DNA of 64,000 bases, taken from JAZBPO01 sp963691775. Its GTDB lineage: Bacteria; Pseudomonadota; Gammaproteobacteria; Pseudomonadales; Azotimanducaceae. Shown here piece by piece: positions 35,462 through 43,115 of the stretch. Location of the stretch: NCBI GenBank assembly GCA_963691775.1, contig OY829369.1, positions 1,860,001 through 1,924,000 on the forward strand. The letters are read 5' to 3'. The stretch's first letter is position 1. Each line of letters starts with the position of its first letter. The notes under the pieces are model-generated. The model ran no database searches, was not told where the DNA came from, and saw nothing but the letters and a program-made list of their open reading frames with translations. The translations under genes were made by a program, and so were the position numbers.

Positions 35462-36826
35462 GTGTCTGCTCAGTCCATGGAAGAACTCGTCTCGCTGTGC
35501 AAGCGCCGCGGCTTCATCTTCCAATCCGGAGACATCTACGGCGGTCTTCAGGGCCTGTATGACTATGGTCCGCTCGGCGTCGAGCTGAAGAACAATCTCA
35601 AGAACGCCTGGTGGCGCGCCATGGTGTACGAGCGCGACGACGTCGAGGGCCTGGACGCGTCAATTCTTACGCACCGCCTCACGCTGCGTCATTCGGGCCA
35701 CGAAGCGACCTTCTCTGACCCGCTCGTCGACTGCAGAAACTGCAAGGCTCGCTGGCGCGCAGACCATATCGAGGACAAGTGCCCAGCCTGCGGATCAACC
35801 GATCTGACCGAACCGCGGCCCTTCAATCTTATGTTCAAGACGGCGGTGGGGCCCGTCGACGATGGCTCGAACTTCGCCTACCTGCGCCCGGAAACAGCGC
35901 AGGCGATCTTCACGAACTTCAAGCACGTGACGGACTCTACTGCTCGCCGGCCTCCCTTCGGCATCGCGCAGATCGGCAAGGCGTTCCGCAACGAGATCAC
36001 GCCGCGGAACTTCATTTTTCGCGTGCGGGAGTTCGAGCAGATGGAGCTCGAATTCTTCGTCGAGCCCGGCACCGATGAGGCGTGGCACGAGACCTGGCTC
36101 GAGGCGCGCCTGGACTGGTGGTCCGAGCAAGGCGTCCCCCGGGACAGCATCGAGATTCTCGACGTCCCCGCGGAAGAGCTCTCTCACTACTCCAAGCGCA
36201 CCTACGACATCATGTATCGGTTCCCGCACGGGGTCGAAGAGCTCGAGGGCATCGCCAATAGAACTGATTTCGACCTTGGCTCGCACAGCAAGGGCCAGGG
36301 AGACCTCGACATCCAGGCGCGCGTGGAGCCGAACGGCGACTCCAACACGCGCCTCGCGGTGCAGAACCCGGAATCAAAGAAGTGGGTGGTGCCATACGTG
36401 ATCGAGCCGTCGGCCGGTGTCGATCGCGGCGTCCTCGCCGTTTTGAATGAGGCCTATCGCGTCGAGGAACTGGAGAGCGGCAACTCGCGCACGGTGCTGG
36501 CGCTTCCGCGCCATCTGGCGCCGATCAAGGCAGCGGTGATCCCCGTGAAGAAGAACCACGAGGCGATCGTCGAGACAGCGCGCGGCTTGAAGCAGCGCCT
36601 GCAGAAGCTCGGCCTCGGCCGCATTCTCTACGAGCACACGGGCAACATCGGCAAGGCCTATCGTCGCCACGATGAGGTGGGCACGCCGATCTGCATCACG
36701 GTCGATTTCGACACCATCGAAGGCGACGGTTCAGTGACGGTCCGGGACCGCGACAGCATGACTCAAGAGCGTGTGGCCGCAGACCGGATAGAGGATTTCG
36801 TTCGAGACTACTTCGCAGGCGCCTGA
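35462..36826 (+). CDS. glyS: Glycyl-tRNA synthetase, alpha2 (eukaryote/archaea-like) type
   Basis: A 454-residue class II aminoacyl-tRNA synthetase that charges tRNA-Gly in the cytoplasm. Motifs: SLCKRRGFIFQSGDIYGG at the start, the zinc-like cluster CRNCKARWRADHIEDKCPACG, motif 2 region IGKAFRNEITPRNFIFRVREFEQMELE, TDFDLGSHSKG, motif 3 IEPSAGVDRGVLAVL, and a C-terminal anticodon-binding domain (LAPIKAAVIPVKK). This is the homodimeric form; most gammaproteobacteria instead use the unrelated alpha2beta2 GlyQ/GlyS enzyme. GTG 35462 has GAGGA at 6 nt; ATG 35477 is a second option. Confidence 0.93.
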   Translation: MSAQSMEELVSLCKRRGFIFQSGDIYGGLQGLYDYGPLGVELKNNLKNAWWRAMVYERDDVEGLDASILTHRLTLRHSGHEATFSDPLVDCRNCKARWRADHIEDKCPACGSTDLTEPRPFNLMFKTAVGPVDDGSNFAYLRPETAQAIFTNFKHVTDSTARRPPFGIAQIGKAFRNEITPRNFIFRVREFEQMELEFFVEPGTDEAWHETWLEARLDWWSEQGVPRDSIEILDVPAEELSHYSKRTYDIMYRFPHGVEELEGIANRTDFDLGSHSKGQGDLDIQARVEPNGDSNTRLAVQNPESKKWVVPYVIEPSAGVDRGVLAVLNEAYRVEELESGNSRTVLALPRHLAPIKAAVIPVKKNHEAIVETARGLKQRLQKLGLGRILYEHTGNIGKAYRRHDEVGTPICITVDFDTIEGDGSVTVRDRDSMTQERVAADRIEDFVRDYFAGA

Positions 36827-36849
36827 GCCCCGACGGGACTGGCCGGGAA

Positions 36850-36867
36850 GGCGCGCTCGCGCGCGCC
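36850..36867. terminator. Hairpin between convergent genes
   Basis: GGCGCGC (36850-36856) pairs with GCGCGCC (36861-36867) around loop TCGC; the stem extends through a 2x2 internal loop with GGG/CCC. It lies between glycyl-tRNA synthetase and the convergent Skp-like gene and may end transcription, but there is no T-run on either side. Confidence 0.4.
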
Positions 36868-36880
36868 TGCCCAGTTCGGG

Positions 36881-37501
36881 TCAGCCATCGCCGTCGGCCG
36901 AGCCCTCTGCCGGCGCCGGCGCGACTGTCGCGGCAGGCGCAACAGCGGCGGCAGGCGGGGCTGCGCGTTCGAGGCCCGCGCCCGCTTCGCGCATTGCCGC
37001 AATCACCTCGTCGGTGATGTCTGCTTTCGCGTCGAACCACAGCATCGGCGTCGCGACGGTCACGACCGCGACAGCGCCCCGAGCGGACGCGATCTCCGAC
37101 GCGTAGGGGGTGACTTCGTTACGGAACGAATTGATCACAGCCTGACGAAACTGCGCAGAGCGCTGCTGCGCCAATTGCTGCGTCTGTTGAAGGCGCTGGT
37201 TCGCGACCGCCGTCAATTCCTGGAGCTCCTGCTCCGCTTCATCGCCGATCACCTCATATTCGTCACGGCGCGCCTGAACCTGCTGCTGCAGATTCGTCGC
37301 AACCTGACCCACCTGACCCGCGAGCTGCTGGTTCGCTACGTTGATCTGCTGGGCAATGACGTCATCACGGCCGAGGGCGCGCGCAATGGCGTCCAGATCG
37401 ATGATGGCAACGCCCGCGGCGCCACCCTGTGGTTGGCAGCCAGCGACCATTGCGGCACACACCACGCCCGCGGTGGCGAGCACTTTACGAACAGCTTTCA
37501 T
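36881..37501 (-). CDS. OmpH/Skp-like lipoprotein
   Basis: A 206-residue exported lipoprotein (signal ending MVAGC, Cys22). The body GVAIIDLDAIARALGRDDVIAQQ followed by a long glutamine-rich helical hairpin (residues 50-130, e.g. NLQQQVQARRDEYEVIGDEAEQELQ) is the Skp/OmpH periplasmic chaperone pattern; the tail is Ala/Pro-rich and probably disordered. Skp itself is not lipidated, so this is an anchored variant. Role in outer-membrane protein folding is inferred. Confidence 0.75.
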   Translation of the reverse strand: MKAVRKVLATAGVVCAAMVAGCQPQGGAAGVAIIDLDAIARALGRDDVIAQQINVANQQLAGQVGQVATNLQQQVQARRDEYEVIGDEAEQELQELTAVANQRLQQTQQLAQQRSAQFRQAVINSFRNEVTPYASEIASARGAVAVVTVATPMLWFDAKADITDEVIAAMREAGAGLERAAPPAAAVAPAATVAPAPAEGSADGDG

Positions 37502-37652
37502 GGGTTTCCCTCGGTGACCCCCTACAAGAACGGCGGCACATGTTAACAAGCGTTCAAGCCCCTGCAAGAACAAGCGTTTGCCGGCCACGAAAGCGGTCGC
37601 CACAATAGCTGCCCGCCGCGCCGTCGTCCGGCGCGCTGCTGCCGGAGCCACC

Positions 37653-38099
37653 ATGAGTCGCCGCACCCTCGATCCCGACTGGGACAGTCCGCTTACGCTG
37701 AACATCACGCCTGCGGGGGTCGCGGGCGCGCTGTTCTCGTCCGCAGACGAGGTGCATACGGCCTGGCAGTCATGTGTCGATCCGAATCTCGTGGTGGCGG
37801 AGTCTGTCGCTCACGACGCGCATTCGCCGAATTACTGCCGCCTGGTGGAACAGGAGTACGAGGAGGACGGCAGCGAGGGCATCTGGCACGACTGGTGCGT
37901 GGAAGTGCGCATCGGCGAAATCTATATTTCCGGGCACTGGCGCCTGCCCACAGACGCCCGCGGATCGGACTGGGGCTGGAGCAACGACGAGGCACAGAAA
38001 GCGTTCACCGCAGGCTGCGTGCTCTTCGGGCGCCGCGTCGGCCGAACCGTCTATGTCGAGGAACCGCTCGAGTCGGGGCCGTCACCGACCCGTCACTGA
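37653..38099 (+). CDS. Hypothetical acidic protein
   Basis: A 148-residue soluble protein that I do not recognise. GGAG precedes ATG 37653. It contains CVDPNLVVAESVAHDAHSPNYCRLVEQEYEEDGSEGIWHDWCVEVRIGEIYISGHWRL, with four Cys in the whole protein. It sits 11 nt before the MBL-hydrolase gene on the same strand and is likely cotranscribed. Confidence 0.65.
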   Translation: MSRRTLDPDWDSPLTLNITPAGVAGALFSSADEVHTAWQSCVDPNLVVAESVAHDAHSPNYCRLVEQEYEEDGSEGIWHDWCVEVRIGEIYISGHWRLPTDARGSDWGWSNDEAQKAFTAGCVLFGRRVGRTVYVEEPLESGPSPTRH

Positions 38100-38110
38100 G
38101 GAAGCCGACC

Positions 38111-38764
38111 ATGTCGCTCAAAGCCGCCATCCTGCCGGTCACGCCCTTTCAACAGAACTGTTCGCTGATCTGGTGCGAGGAAACGAAGCTCGGCGCCGTG
38201 GTCGACCCAGGCGGCGACCTCGACCGCATCCGCGCGGCGATCGCGGAGGCAGGCATCACGCTCGAGAAGATTCTCATCACCCACGCACACATCGACCACG
38301 CCGGCGCCACCGCCGAGCTTGCCGAGGCCGAAGGCGTACCGATCGAGGGCCCGCACCGCGACGATGCGTTCCTGATCGAATCGCTCACCGAGCAGGGCGC
38401 CAAGTACGGCTTCAAGGGCGCACGTTCCTTCGAACCGTCCCGCTGGCTGGATGAGGGAGACGCGGTGACCGTCGGCAAGCTGACCTTTGCCGTACGCCAC
38501 TGCCCAGGCCACACCCCGGGCCACGTCGTGTTCGTCAATGAATCCGCACGCATCGCAGCCGTCGGCGACGTGCTCTTCCAGGGCTCCATAGGCCGCAGCG
38601 ATTTGCCGCGCGGCAATCACGAAGATCTCGTCCGCTCCATCCGCGAACGCCTGTTCCCGATGGGCGACGACATCACCTTCATTCCGGGCCACGGTCCGGT
38701 CTCCACCTTCGGGCAGGAGCGCCGGTCGAATCCCTATGTGGCCGACATGCTGTTTCAGGCCTGA
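38111..38764 (+). CDS. MBL-fold hydrolase, YcbL/glyoxalase II-like
   Basis: A 217-residue metallo-beta-lactamase-fold enzyme. The metal motif is ILITHAHIDHAGATAEL, with further ligands in RHCPGHTPGHVVFV and AVGDVLFQGSIGRSDLPRGNH and the final FIPGHGP. The short length and the start MSLKAAILPVTPFQQNCSLIWCEE match YcbL-type proteins, which hydrolyse thioesters such as S-lactoylglutathione. Specific substrate not shown. Confidence 0.87.
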   Translation: MSLKAAILPVTPFQQNCSLIWCEETKLGAVVDPGGDLDRIRAAIAEAGITLEKILITHAHIDHAGATAELAEAEGVPIEGPHRDDAFLIESLTEQGAKYGFKGARSFEPSRWLDEGDAVTVGKLTFAVRHCPGHTPGHVVFVNESARIAAVGDVLFQGSIGRSDLPRGNHEDLVRSIRERLFPMGDDITFIPGHGPVSTFGQERRSNPYVADMLFQA

Positions 38765-38795
38765 CCGCGTCAATGCCCACGGCGGGACCATGACC

Positions 38796-38824
38796 GGAAC
38801 CCGGACCCGGACCCGGACCCGGAT
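38796..38824. repeat. GGACCC hexamer repeat
   Basis: Three perfect GGACCC units (38803-38820) are flanked by an imperfect copy on either side (GGAACC and GGATC), in the gap between the MBL gene and the ECF sigma gene. A short simple repeat; no function is apparent. Confidence 0.7.
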
Positions 38825-38866
38825 CGGAATTCAAACCTTGCGCGAGCACGGCGCGTCCTAGGAAGC

Positions 38867-39475
38867 GTGAACAGCGTGAATCGCAGCGCCGGCTCCCCAG
38901 CGGGGCGAGCTGACCCGGCCACCCACCCGCCCGACGTGGATGAGGTGGCTTGGGTCGACCGTGCTCGCCAGGGCGATCGTCGTGCGTTCGAAGCACTCTA
39001 TCGCCGCCATGCGGGCCGTACCTTCGCGCTCTGTCTACGCATGACCGGCAACGAAGCAACGGCGCAGGACTGTCTGCAGGAGGCGTTTGTGAAGGCCTGG
39101 TCGAAACTGGACCGCTTCGAATCGCGAAGCCGCTTCGGCACCTGGCTTCATCGCATCGCGGTGAACGAGGTGCTCGATCAGCAGCGCCGTGATCAGCGGC
39201 ACGATGCCGACGACGTCGACGACATGGAACTCGCGGCACCGATCCAGGTCGGCAGCCGCGTCGAGGACATCGCCCTCGAAAGGGCAATCGCGAGCCTGCC
39301 GGACGGCGCTCGCAACGTACTCGTGCTCTCGGGCCTGCACGGCTACAGCCACGAGGAAACGGGCGAGATGCTCGGCATCGCCGTCGGCACCTGCAAGGCG
39401 CAATTGCACCGGGCCCGTAAGCTGCTAGCCGAGCGGCTCGCGGATCCGGCACCGATGCAAGAGGAAACACCATGA
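38867..39475 (+). CDS. RpoE-like ECF RNA polymerase sigma factor
   Basis: A 202-residue group 4 sigma factor that directs RNA polymerase to a stress or envelope regulon. Region 2 is LYRRHAGRTFALCLRMTGNEATAQDCLQEAFVKAWSKLDRF..FGTWLHRIAVN; region 4 is LPDGARNVLVLSGLHGYSHEETGEMLGIAVGTCKAQLHRARKLL, with the helix-turn-helix. The N-terminal ~30 residues are an extension. ATGA overlaps with the next gene, so sigma, its membrane protein and the DUF4097 protein are one operon, with the downstream gene a probable anti-sigma factor. Confidence 0.9.
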   Translation: MNSVNRSAGSPAGRADPATHPPDVDEVAWVDRARQGDRRAFEALYRRHAGRTFALCLRMTGNEATAQDCLQEAFVKAWSKLDRFESRSRFGTWLHRIAVNEVLDQQRRDQRHDADDVDDMELAAPIQVGSRVEDIALERAIASLPDGARNVLVLSGLHGYSHEETGEMLGIAVGTCKAQLHRARKLLAERLADPAPMQEETP

Positions 39476-40125
39476 GCGACGAGACGATCGCCCGCCTCCA
39501 CGACGACGGCTTGCCGCCGCACCTCGCAGCCCGTCTGGACGCCCGCCTCGACGGTCTCGCGACGTCCTTCGAACCACCGAAGCAGGCGTTCGAAGCGATC
39601 GAGGCACGCCTCGATACACCCCCGCGCACACCCACGTGGATCGGCTTCGCGATGGCCGCCTCGCTCGCTGCCCTTGCCGTCGTGCTGGCATTTCGCGGCG
39701 TAGAACCAGACCTGCCTGCAGACCCATTGGCAGTAGAAGTCGATCCCGCAGCCCGCGCAAAACCGCTCACCGATTCGGACGGTGCCGTGCTCGCCGCCCG
39801 CGATCGCTATCGAACGGCGTCGCTGCCGCCTGCACTCGGTGGCCGCGCAGCCCTCGGCGCCGGCTTCCTGCAGGTGCGAGAAGACGTGTCCACGAACTTC
39901 GCCGACCGTCTGGACGAGCTGGATCCCGCGACGCGCGAGGTCGTCGAGACGAATCTGCAGGTCATTCACGGCGCCCTCACCCGTATTGAGAGCGCGCTGG
40001 CCAGCAGCCCCGACAACTCCGTCCTGCAGGAGCTGCTGATGTCCACCTACCGACAGGAACTCGACTACATGGGCCGGGTGAGCCAGATGCCCACCCCCCG
40101 GGAAGATGGGAGCATGGAACTATGA
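39472..40125 (+). CDS. Single-pass membrane protein, probable anti-sigma factor
   Basis: A 217-residue protein with one membrane helix (about residues 55-74, TWIGFAMAASLAALAVVLAF), a cytoplasmic N-terminus of 54 residues and a periplasmic C-terminal part that is helical (ADRLDELDPATREVVETNLQVIHGALTRIESAL). It lacks the HxxxCxxC zinc motif of classic anti-sigma domains. Position (between an ECF sigma gene and a DUF4097 gene, with 4-nt overlaps on both sides) and topology make it the probable regulator of that sigma factor. No sequence motif proves it. Confidence 0.65.
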   Translation: MSDETIARLHDDGLPPHLAARLDARLDGLATSFEPPKQAFEAIEARLDTPPRTPTWIGFAMAASLAALAVVLAFRGVEPDLPADPLAVEVDPAARAKPLTDSDGAVLAARDRYRTASLPPALGGRAALGAGFLQVREDVSTNFADRLDELDPATREVVETNLQVIHGALTRIESALASSPDNSVLQELLMSTYRQELDYMGRVSQMPTPREDGSMEL

Positions 40126-41033
40126 AGAGGCTGATCGCACTTGCCTGCCTCGGCACCCTCAGCGCGCTGCCGGCGTTCACGCCCATCGCCTTCGCAGACG
40201 AGGACTTCGAGGAAAAGATGGCCGCATCGCCCGACGGCGTCGTGGAAATTGCCAATGTGGCAGGCGACATCCGCGTCCGCGGCACCGACGGCGACGAGGT
40301 CGAGCTGGCGGCCCACCTCGGTGACGATGTCGAGGAGCTGATCTTCGAACGTGAGGGCGACGTCATTGTCATCCGCGTCGAGGTGCGCAACAGCAGCGGC
40401 TGGGGCTGGGGCGGCGGCAATGACGGCAGCGCCCGCCTCGACGTCCGCGTTCCGCGCACGAACGACGTCCGCGTGGAGGCCGTGAGCTCCGACGTGTCCG
40501 TCTCCGGCGTGGACGGTCGCCTTGACGTCGAGAGCGTGTCGGGCGACATCGAGATCGAGTCCGGCGCCACGCGACTCGATCTCACGACCATGAGCGGCGA
40601 TGTGAACATCGACGGCTCCGGGCAGACAGCGACGGCGTCGCTGACATCGGTGAGTGGCGACGTGGTGGCGCGTGATCTCGGCGGCGATATCCACTCCACA
40701 AGCGTCTCCGGGGAGGTCGAGCTCGATCTCGGGACCGTGACGCGGTTGCGTGCGCAGTCCACGAGCGGTGACGTCACGGCACGCGCCGCGCTCGCCCCTG
40801 ACGCGCGCGTGGAGATCGAGACCGTGAGCGGAGAAGCCGATCTGGGCCTCAACGGGGCCAAGGACGGGGATTATGCGCTGAGCACCTTTTCCGGTGACCT
40901 CGACAACTGCTTCGGCCCCGAGGCAGAGCGGCGTCGTTACTCGCCCGGACGGAGCGTCAAGTTTCGGCATGGGGACGGCGAGCGCGACGTCCGCATGAGC
41001 ACCATGAGCGGCTCTATACGCCTGTGTGACTGA
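40122..41033 (+). CDS. Exported DUF4097 beta-repeat protein
   Basis: A 303-residue exported protein (signal MKRLIALACLGTLSALPAFTPIAFA). The body is a beta-solenoid of repeating short strands: VEAVSSDVSVSGVDGRLDVESVSGDIEIESG, then TTMSGDVNIDGSG, TSVSGDVVARDLGG, STSVSGEVELDLG, QSTSGDVTARA, ETVSGEADL and STFSGDLDN. Each repeat holds an xSGD core, the DUF4097 pattern. Such proteins often sit in ECF sigma operons; function unknown. ATG overlaps the previous stop by 4 nt. Confidence 0.85.
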   Translation: MKRLIALACLGTLSALPAFTPIAFADEDFEEKMAASPDGVVEIANVAGDIRVRGTDGDEVELAAHLGDDVEELIFEREGDVIVIRVEVRNSSGWGWGGGNDGSARLDVRVPRTNDVRVEAVSSDVSVSGVDGRLDVESVSGDIEIESGATRLDLTTMSGDVNIDGSGQTATASLTSVSGDVVARDLGGDIHSTSVSGEVELDLGTVTRLRAQSTSGDVTARAALAPDARVEIETVSGEADLGLNGAKDGDYALSTFSGDLDNCFGPEAERRRYSPGRSVKFRHGDGERDVRMSTMSGSIRLCD

Positions 41034-41115
41034 AATGCGGGCGCAACGGCAAGGGAACGATCGCCTCGAAGGCAGCCTCGGTGGCACACTCCGCGCCCCG
41101 CCTGAGGAGCCCGCA

Positions 41116-42108
41116 ATGTCCGCACTCGCCGCGACGTCCGAGGACGTCCTGACCGCTACCGAACGCCTTGCGCCACACGTCATTCGTACGCCTTTGCTCG
41201 AACACAGGGTCCTGAACGAGCGCGCCGGGGGCCGTGTCCTGCTGAAGGCGGAGTCGCTGCAGCATACGGGGTCCTTCAAGTTCCGCGGCGCCATGCACCG
41301 CCTGCTGCGGCTTACGGAAGCCGAACGCAGAGCGGGCGTGGTGGCCTTCTCCTCGGGCAATCACGGCCAGGCCGTCGCGGCCGCCGGCGCGCGCCTCGGC
41401 ATCAACGTGCGCATCGTTATGCCGGACACCGCGCCCGCAGTGAAACTCGAACGCACGCGCGGCTGGGGCGCTCAGGTGACGACCTACGATCCGACCGGTC
41501 CGCGCACGCGCGAGGAGATCGCGCGCGAGATCGCACGCGAGGAAGGCCGCGTGCTCGTGCCGTCCTACGACGACGGCGACGTCATTGCGGGCCAGGGCAG
41601 CGCCGGGGTGGAGATCTTCGAGGATCTGTCCTCGCGCGGATTGCGCGCCGATGCCCTGCTCGTCTGCTGCGGTGGTGGCGGTCTCACGGCCGGCTGCGCG
41701 CTCGCACGGGATGCCTTCGAGTCGACCGCCACCGATCTGCACACGGTCGAGCCGGCGGACTTCGACGACCACGCACGGTCCTTCGCGAGCGGTACCCGCG
41801 AGGGCAACGATCCTGCGGCGCGTTCGATCTGCGATGCGCTGCTGTCACCCACGCCAGGGGATCTCACCTTCCCCATCACGCACCCGCGCGTAAAGCGCGG
41901 CCTGAGCGTCAGCGACGACGAGGTGCGGGACGCCATGCGCTTCGCCTTCGACTACCTGCGCGTGGTTCTAGAGCCGGGCGGCGCAGTCGCCCTCGCGGCC
42001 GTCCTGGCGCAGCGCGTGCCCACCGCCGATCGCGTCACCGTGGCGCTCATGTCCGGTGGCAACGTGGACCCGGCGCTGTTCGCCTCCGTGATCTCCGAGG
42101 CGCGCTAG
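41116..42108 (+). CDS. Threonine/serine dehydratase-like PLP enzyme
   Basis: A 330-residue fold-type II PLP enzyme. The cofactor lysine is in HTGSFKFRGAMHRLL, the substrate loop in AFSSGNHGQAVAAAGARL and the phosphate-binding glycines in CCGGGGLTAGCALA. It lacks the C-terminal ACT domains of IlvA, so it is of the catabolic or racemase-like group (TdcB, serine racemase). GAGGAG precedes ATG 41116. Its stop shares a CTAG with the convergent dgcA gene, so the gene may help degrade amino acids released by that pathway; substrate and stereochemistry are not shown. Confidence 0.85.
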   Translation: MSALAATSEDVLTATERLAPHVIRTPLLEHRVLNERAGGRVLLKAESLQHTGSFKFRGAMHRLLRLTEAERRAGVVAFSSGNHGQAVAAAGARLGINVRIVMPDTAPAVKLERTRGWGAQVTTYDPTGPRTREEIAREIAREEGRVLVPSYDDGDVIAGQGSAGVEIFEDLSSRGLRADALLVCCGGGGLTAGCALARDAFESTATDLHTVEPADFDDHARSFASGTREGNDPAARSICDALLSPTPGDLTFPITHPRVKRGLSVSDDEVRDAMRFAFDYLRVVLEPGGAVALAAVLAQRVPTADRVTVALMSGGNVDPALFASVISEAR

Positions 42109-43115
42109 GCGCGGGGCGCCCCCCAGCACCAGCGCTCCGCGAAGGCGACGGCGCCGCCCCGATAGTCGAGCGGCGCGTCGACGTCCTCGTCCTGCAGGAG
42201 CGGCCCGTCGAGATCCACGAAGGCGCAGTGCGCTGCCACGTACATGGCCGGCGCCATGGCGAGCGACGAGCCGCACATGTTGCCGACCATCAATCCGAGA
42301 CCAAGTTCGCGCGCCCGCGCAACGATGCGCAGTCCTTCCGTGAGCCCGCCGCACTTGTCGAGCTTCACGTTGACGAACCCGTAGCGCGCAGCGCAGCGCT
42401 CGAGATCGCCGGCGTGCTGGAACGACTCGTCTGCGCCGAGCGGCACGGGATAGGTCCGCCCCTCCAGCACCTCGTCAGCTTCCGGTGGCAATGGTTGCTC
42501 GACGAGACCGACCTCGGCCGCTTCGAGCATGGGCATGACGCGCTCCAGTTCGGCGAGGTCCCAGGCGCAGTTCACGTCGACGACGATCTCAGCATCGGAT
42601 CGCGCTGCACGCACCGCCTGCACGCGCTCTCCGTCGAGCCCGTCGCCACCGCCGAGCTTCAGCTTCAGCACGCGCCAGTTCCCGTGCGATGCGGCCGCTG
42701 CCGCCATGCGCTCAGGGAAATCCAGGCTGAGCGTGCCGAGCAGCGGAAAGGGACCCGGCACGTCGACGCCGAGCAGCGCATCGATGCGCGTGCCCGTCTG
42801 CTGCACGTGCAGATCCCAGAGCGCGCAGTCGAGCGCATTGCGCGCGCCGCCGGCCGGCAGGAGATGTTGAAGCAACGTCGGGTCCACGGGCGTCAGTGCC
42901 GCGGGATCGAGCGCTTCGATCTGCGTGCGCATCGATGCGACCGTCTCGCCGAGATAGTCGATACCGATGGCCTCGGAGCGACCGACCCGGCCCTCTTTGT
43001 CGCGCACTTCAAGCACCAGCGCCGGCATGGTCTCGTAGCGATAGCCGGCGATGACGAAGGGCGCAGAGAGCTGCCAGTCGAGCTCCCTGCAGCGGAGTTC
43101 GAGCCCCGTGCTCAT
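42105..43115 (-). CDS. dgcA: N-acetyl-D-glutamate racemase (enolase superfamily)
   Basis: A 336-residue enolase-superfamily enzyme of the dipeptide-epimerase-like group. The catalytic lysine pair is in VLKLKLGGG, metal ligands in VVDVNCAWDLAELE (Asp), VEQPL (Glu) and LGADESF (Asp), and the second Lys in VNVKLDKCGG. Together with the adjacent DUF1611 gene (4-nt overlap) it fits the DgcA/DgcN pair, which in marine bacteria converts D-glutamate to L-glutamate by N-acetylation and racemisation. The pair, more than the sequence, decides the assignment; L-Ala-D/L-Glu epimerase is the main alternative. Confidence 0.8.
   Translation of the reverse strand: MSTGLELRCRELDWQLSAPFVIAGYRYETMPALVLEVRDKEGRVGRSEAIGIDYLGETVASMRTQIEALDPAALTPVDPTLLQHLLPAGGARNALDCALWDLHVQQTGTRIDALLGVDVPGPFPLLGTLSLDFPERMAAAAASHGNWRVLKLKLGGGDGLDGERVQAVRAARSDAEIVVDVNCAWDLAELERVMPMLEAAEVGLVEQPLPPEADEVLEGRTYPVPLGADESFQHAGDLERCAARYGFVNVKLDKCGGLTEGLRIVARARELGLGLMVGNMCGSSLAMAPAMYVAAHCAFVDLDGPLLQDEDVDAPLDYRGGAVAFAERWCWGAPRA

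Noticed and set aside
38111..38764. Beta-lactamase resistance gene
   Set aside because: The MBL fold with GHTPGH and GSIGRSDLPRGN segments is that of glyoxalase II/YcbL-type hydrolases.
38826..38857. ECF-type promoter (GGAAT ... CGTC) before the sigma gene
   Set aside because: The spacing between the two boxes is 23 nt, well over the 16-17 nt expected.
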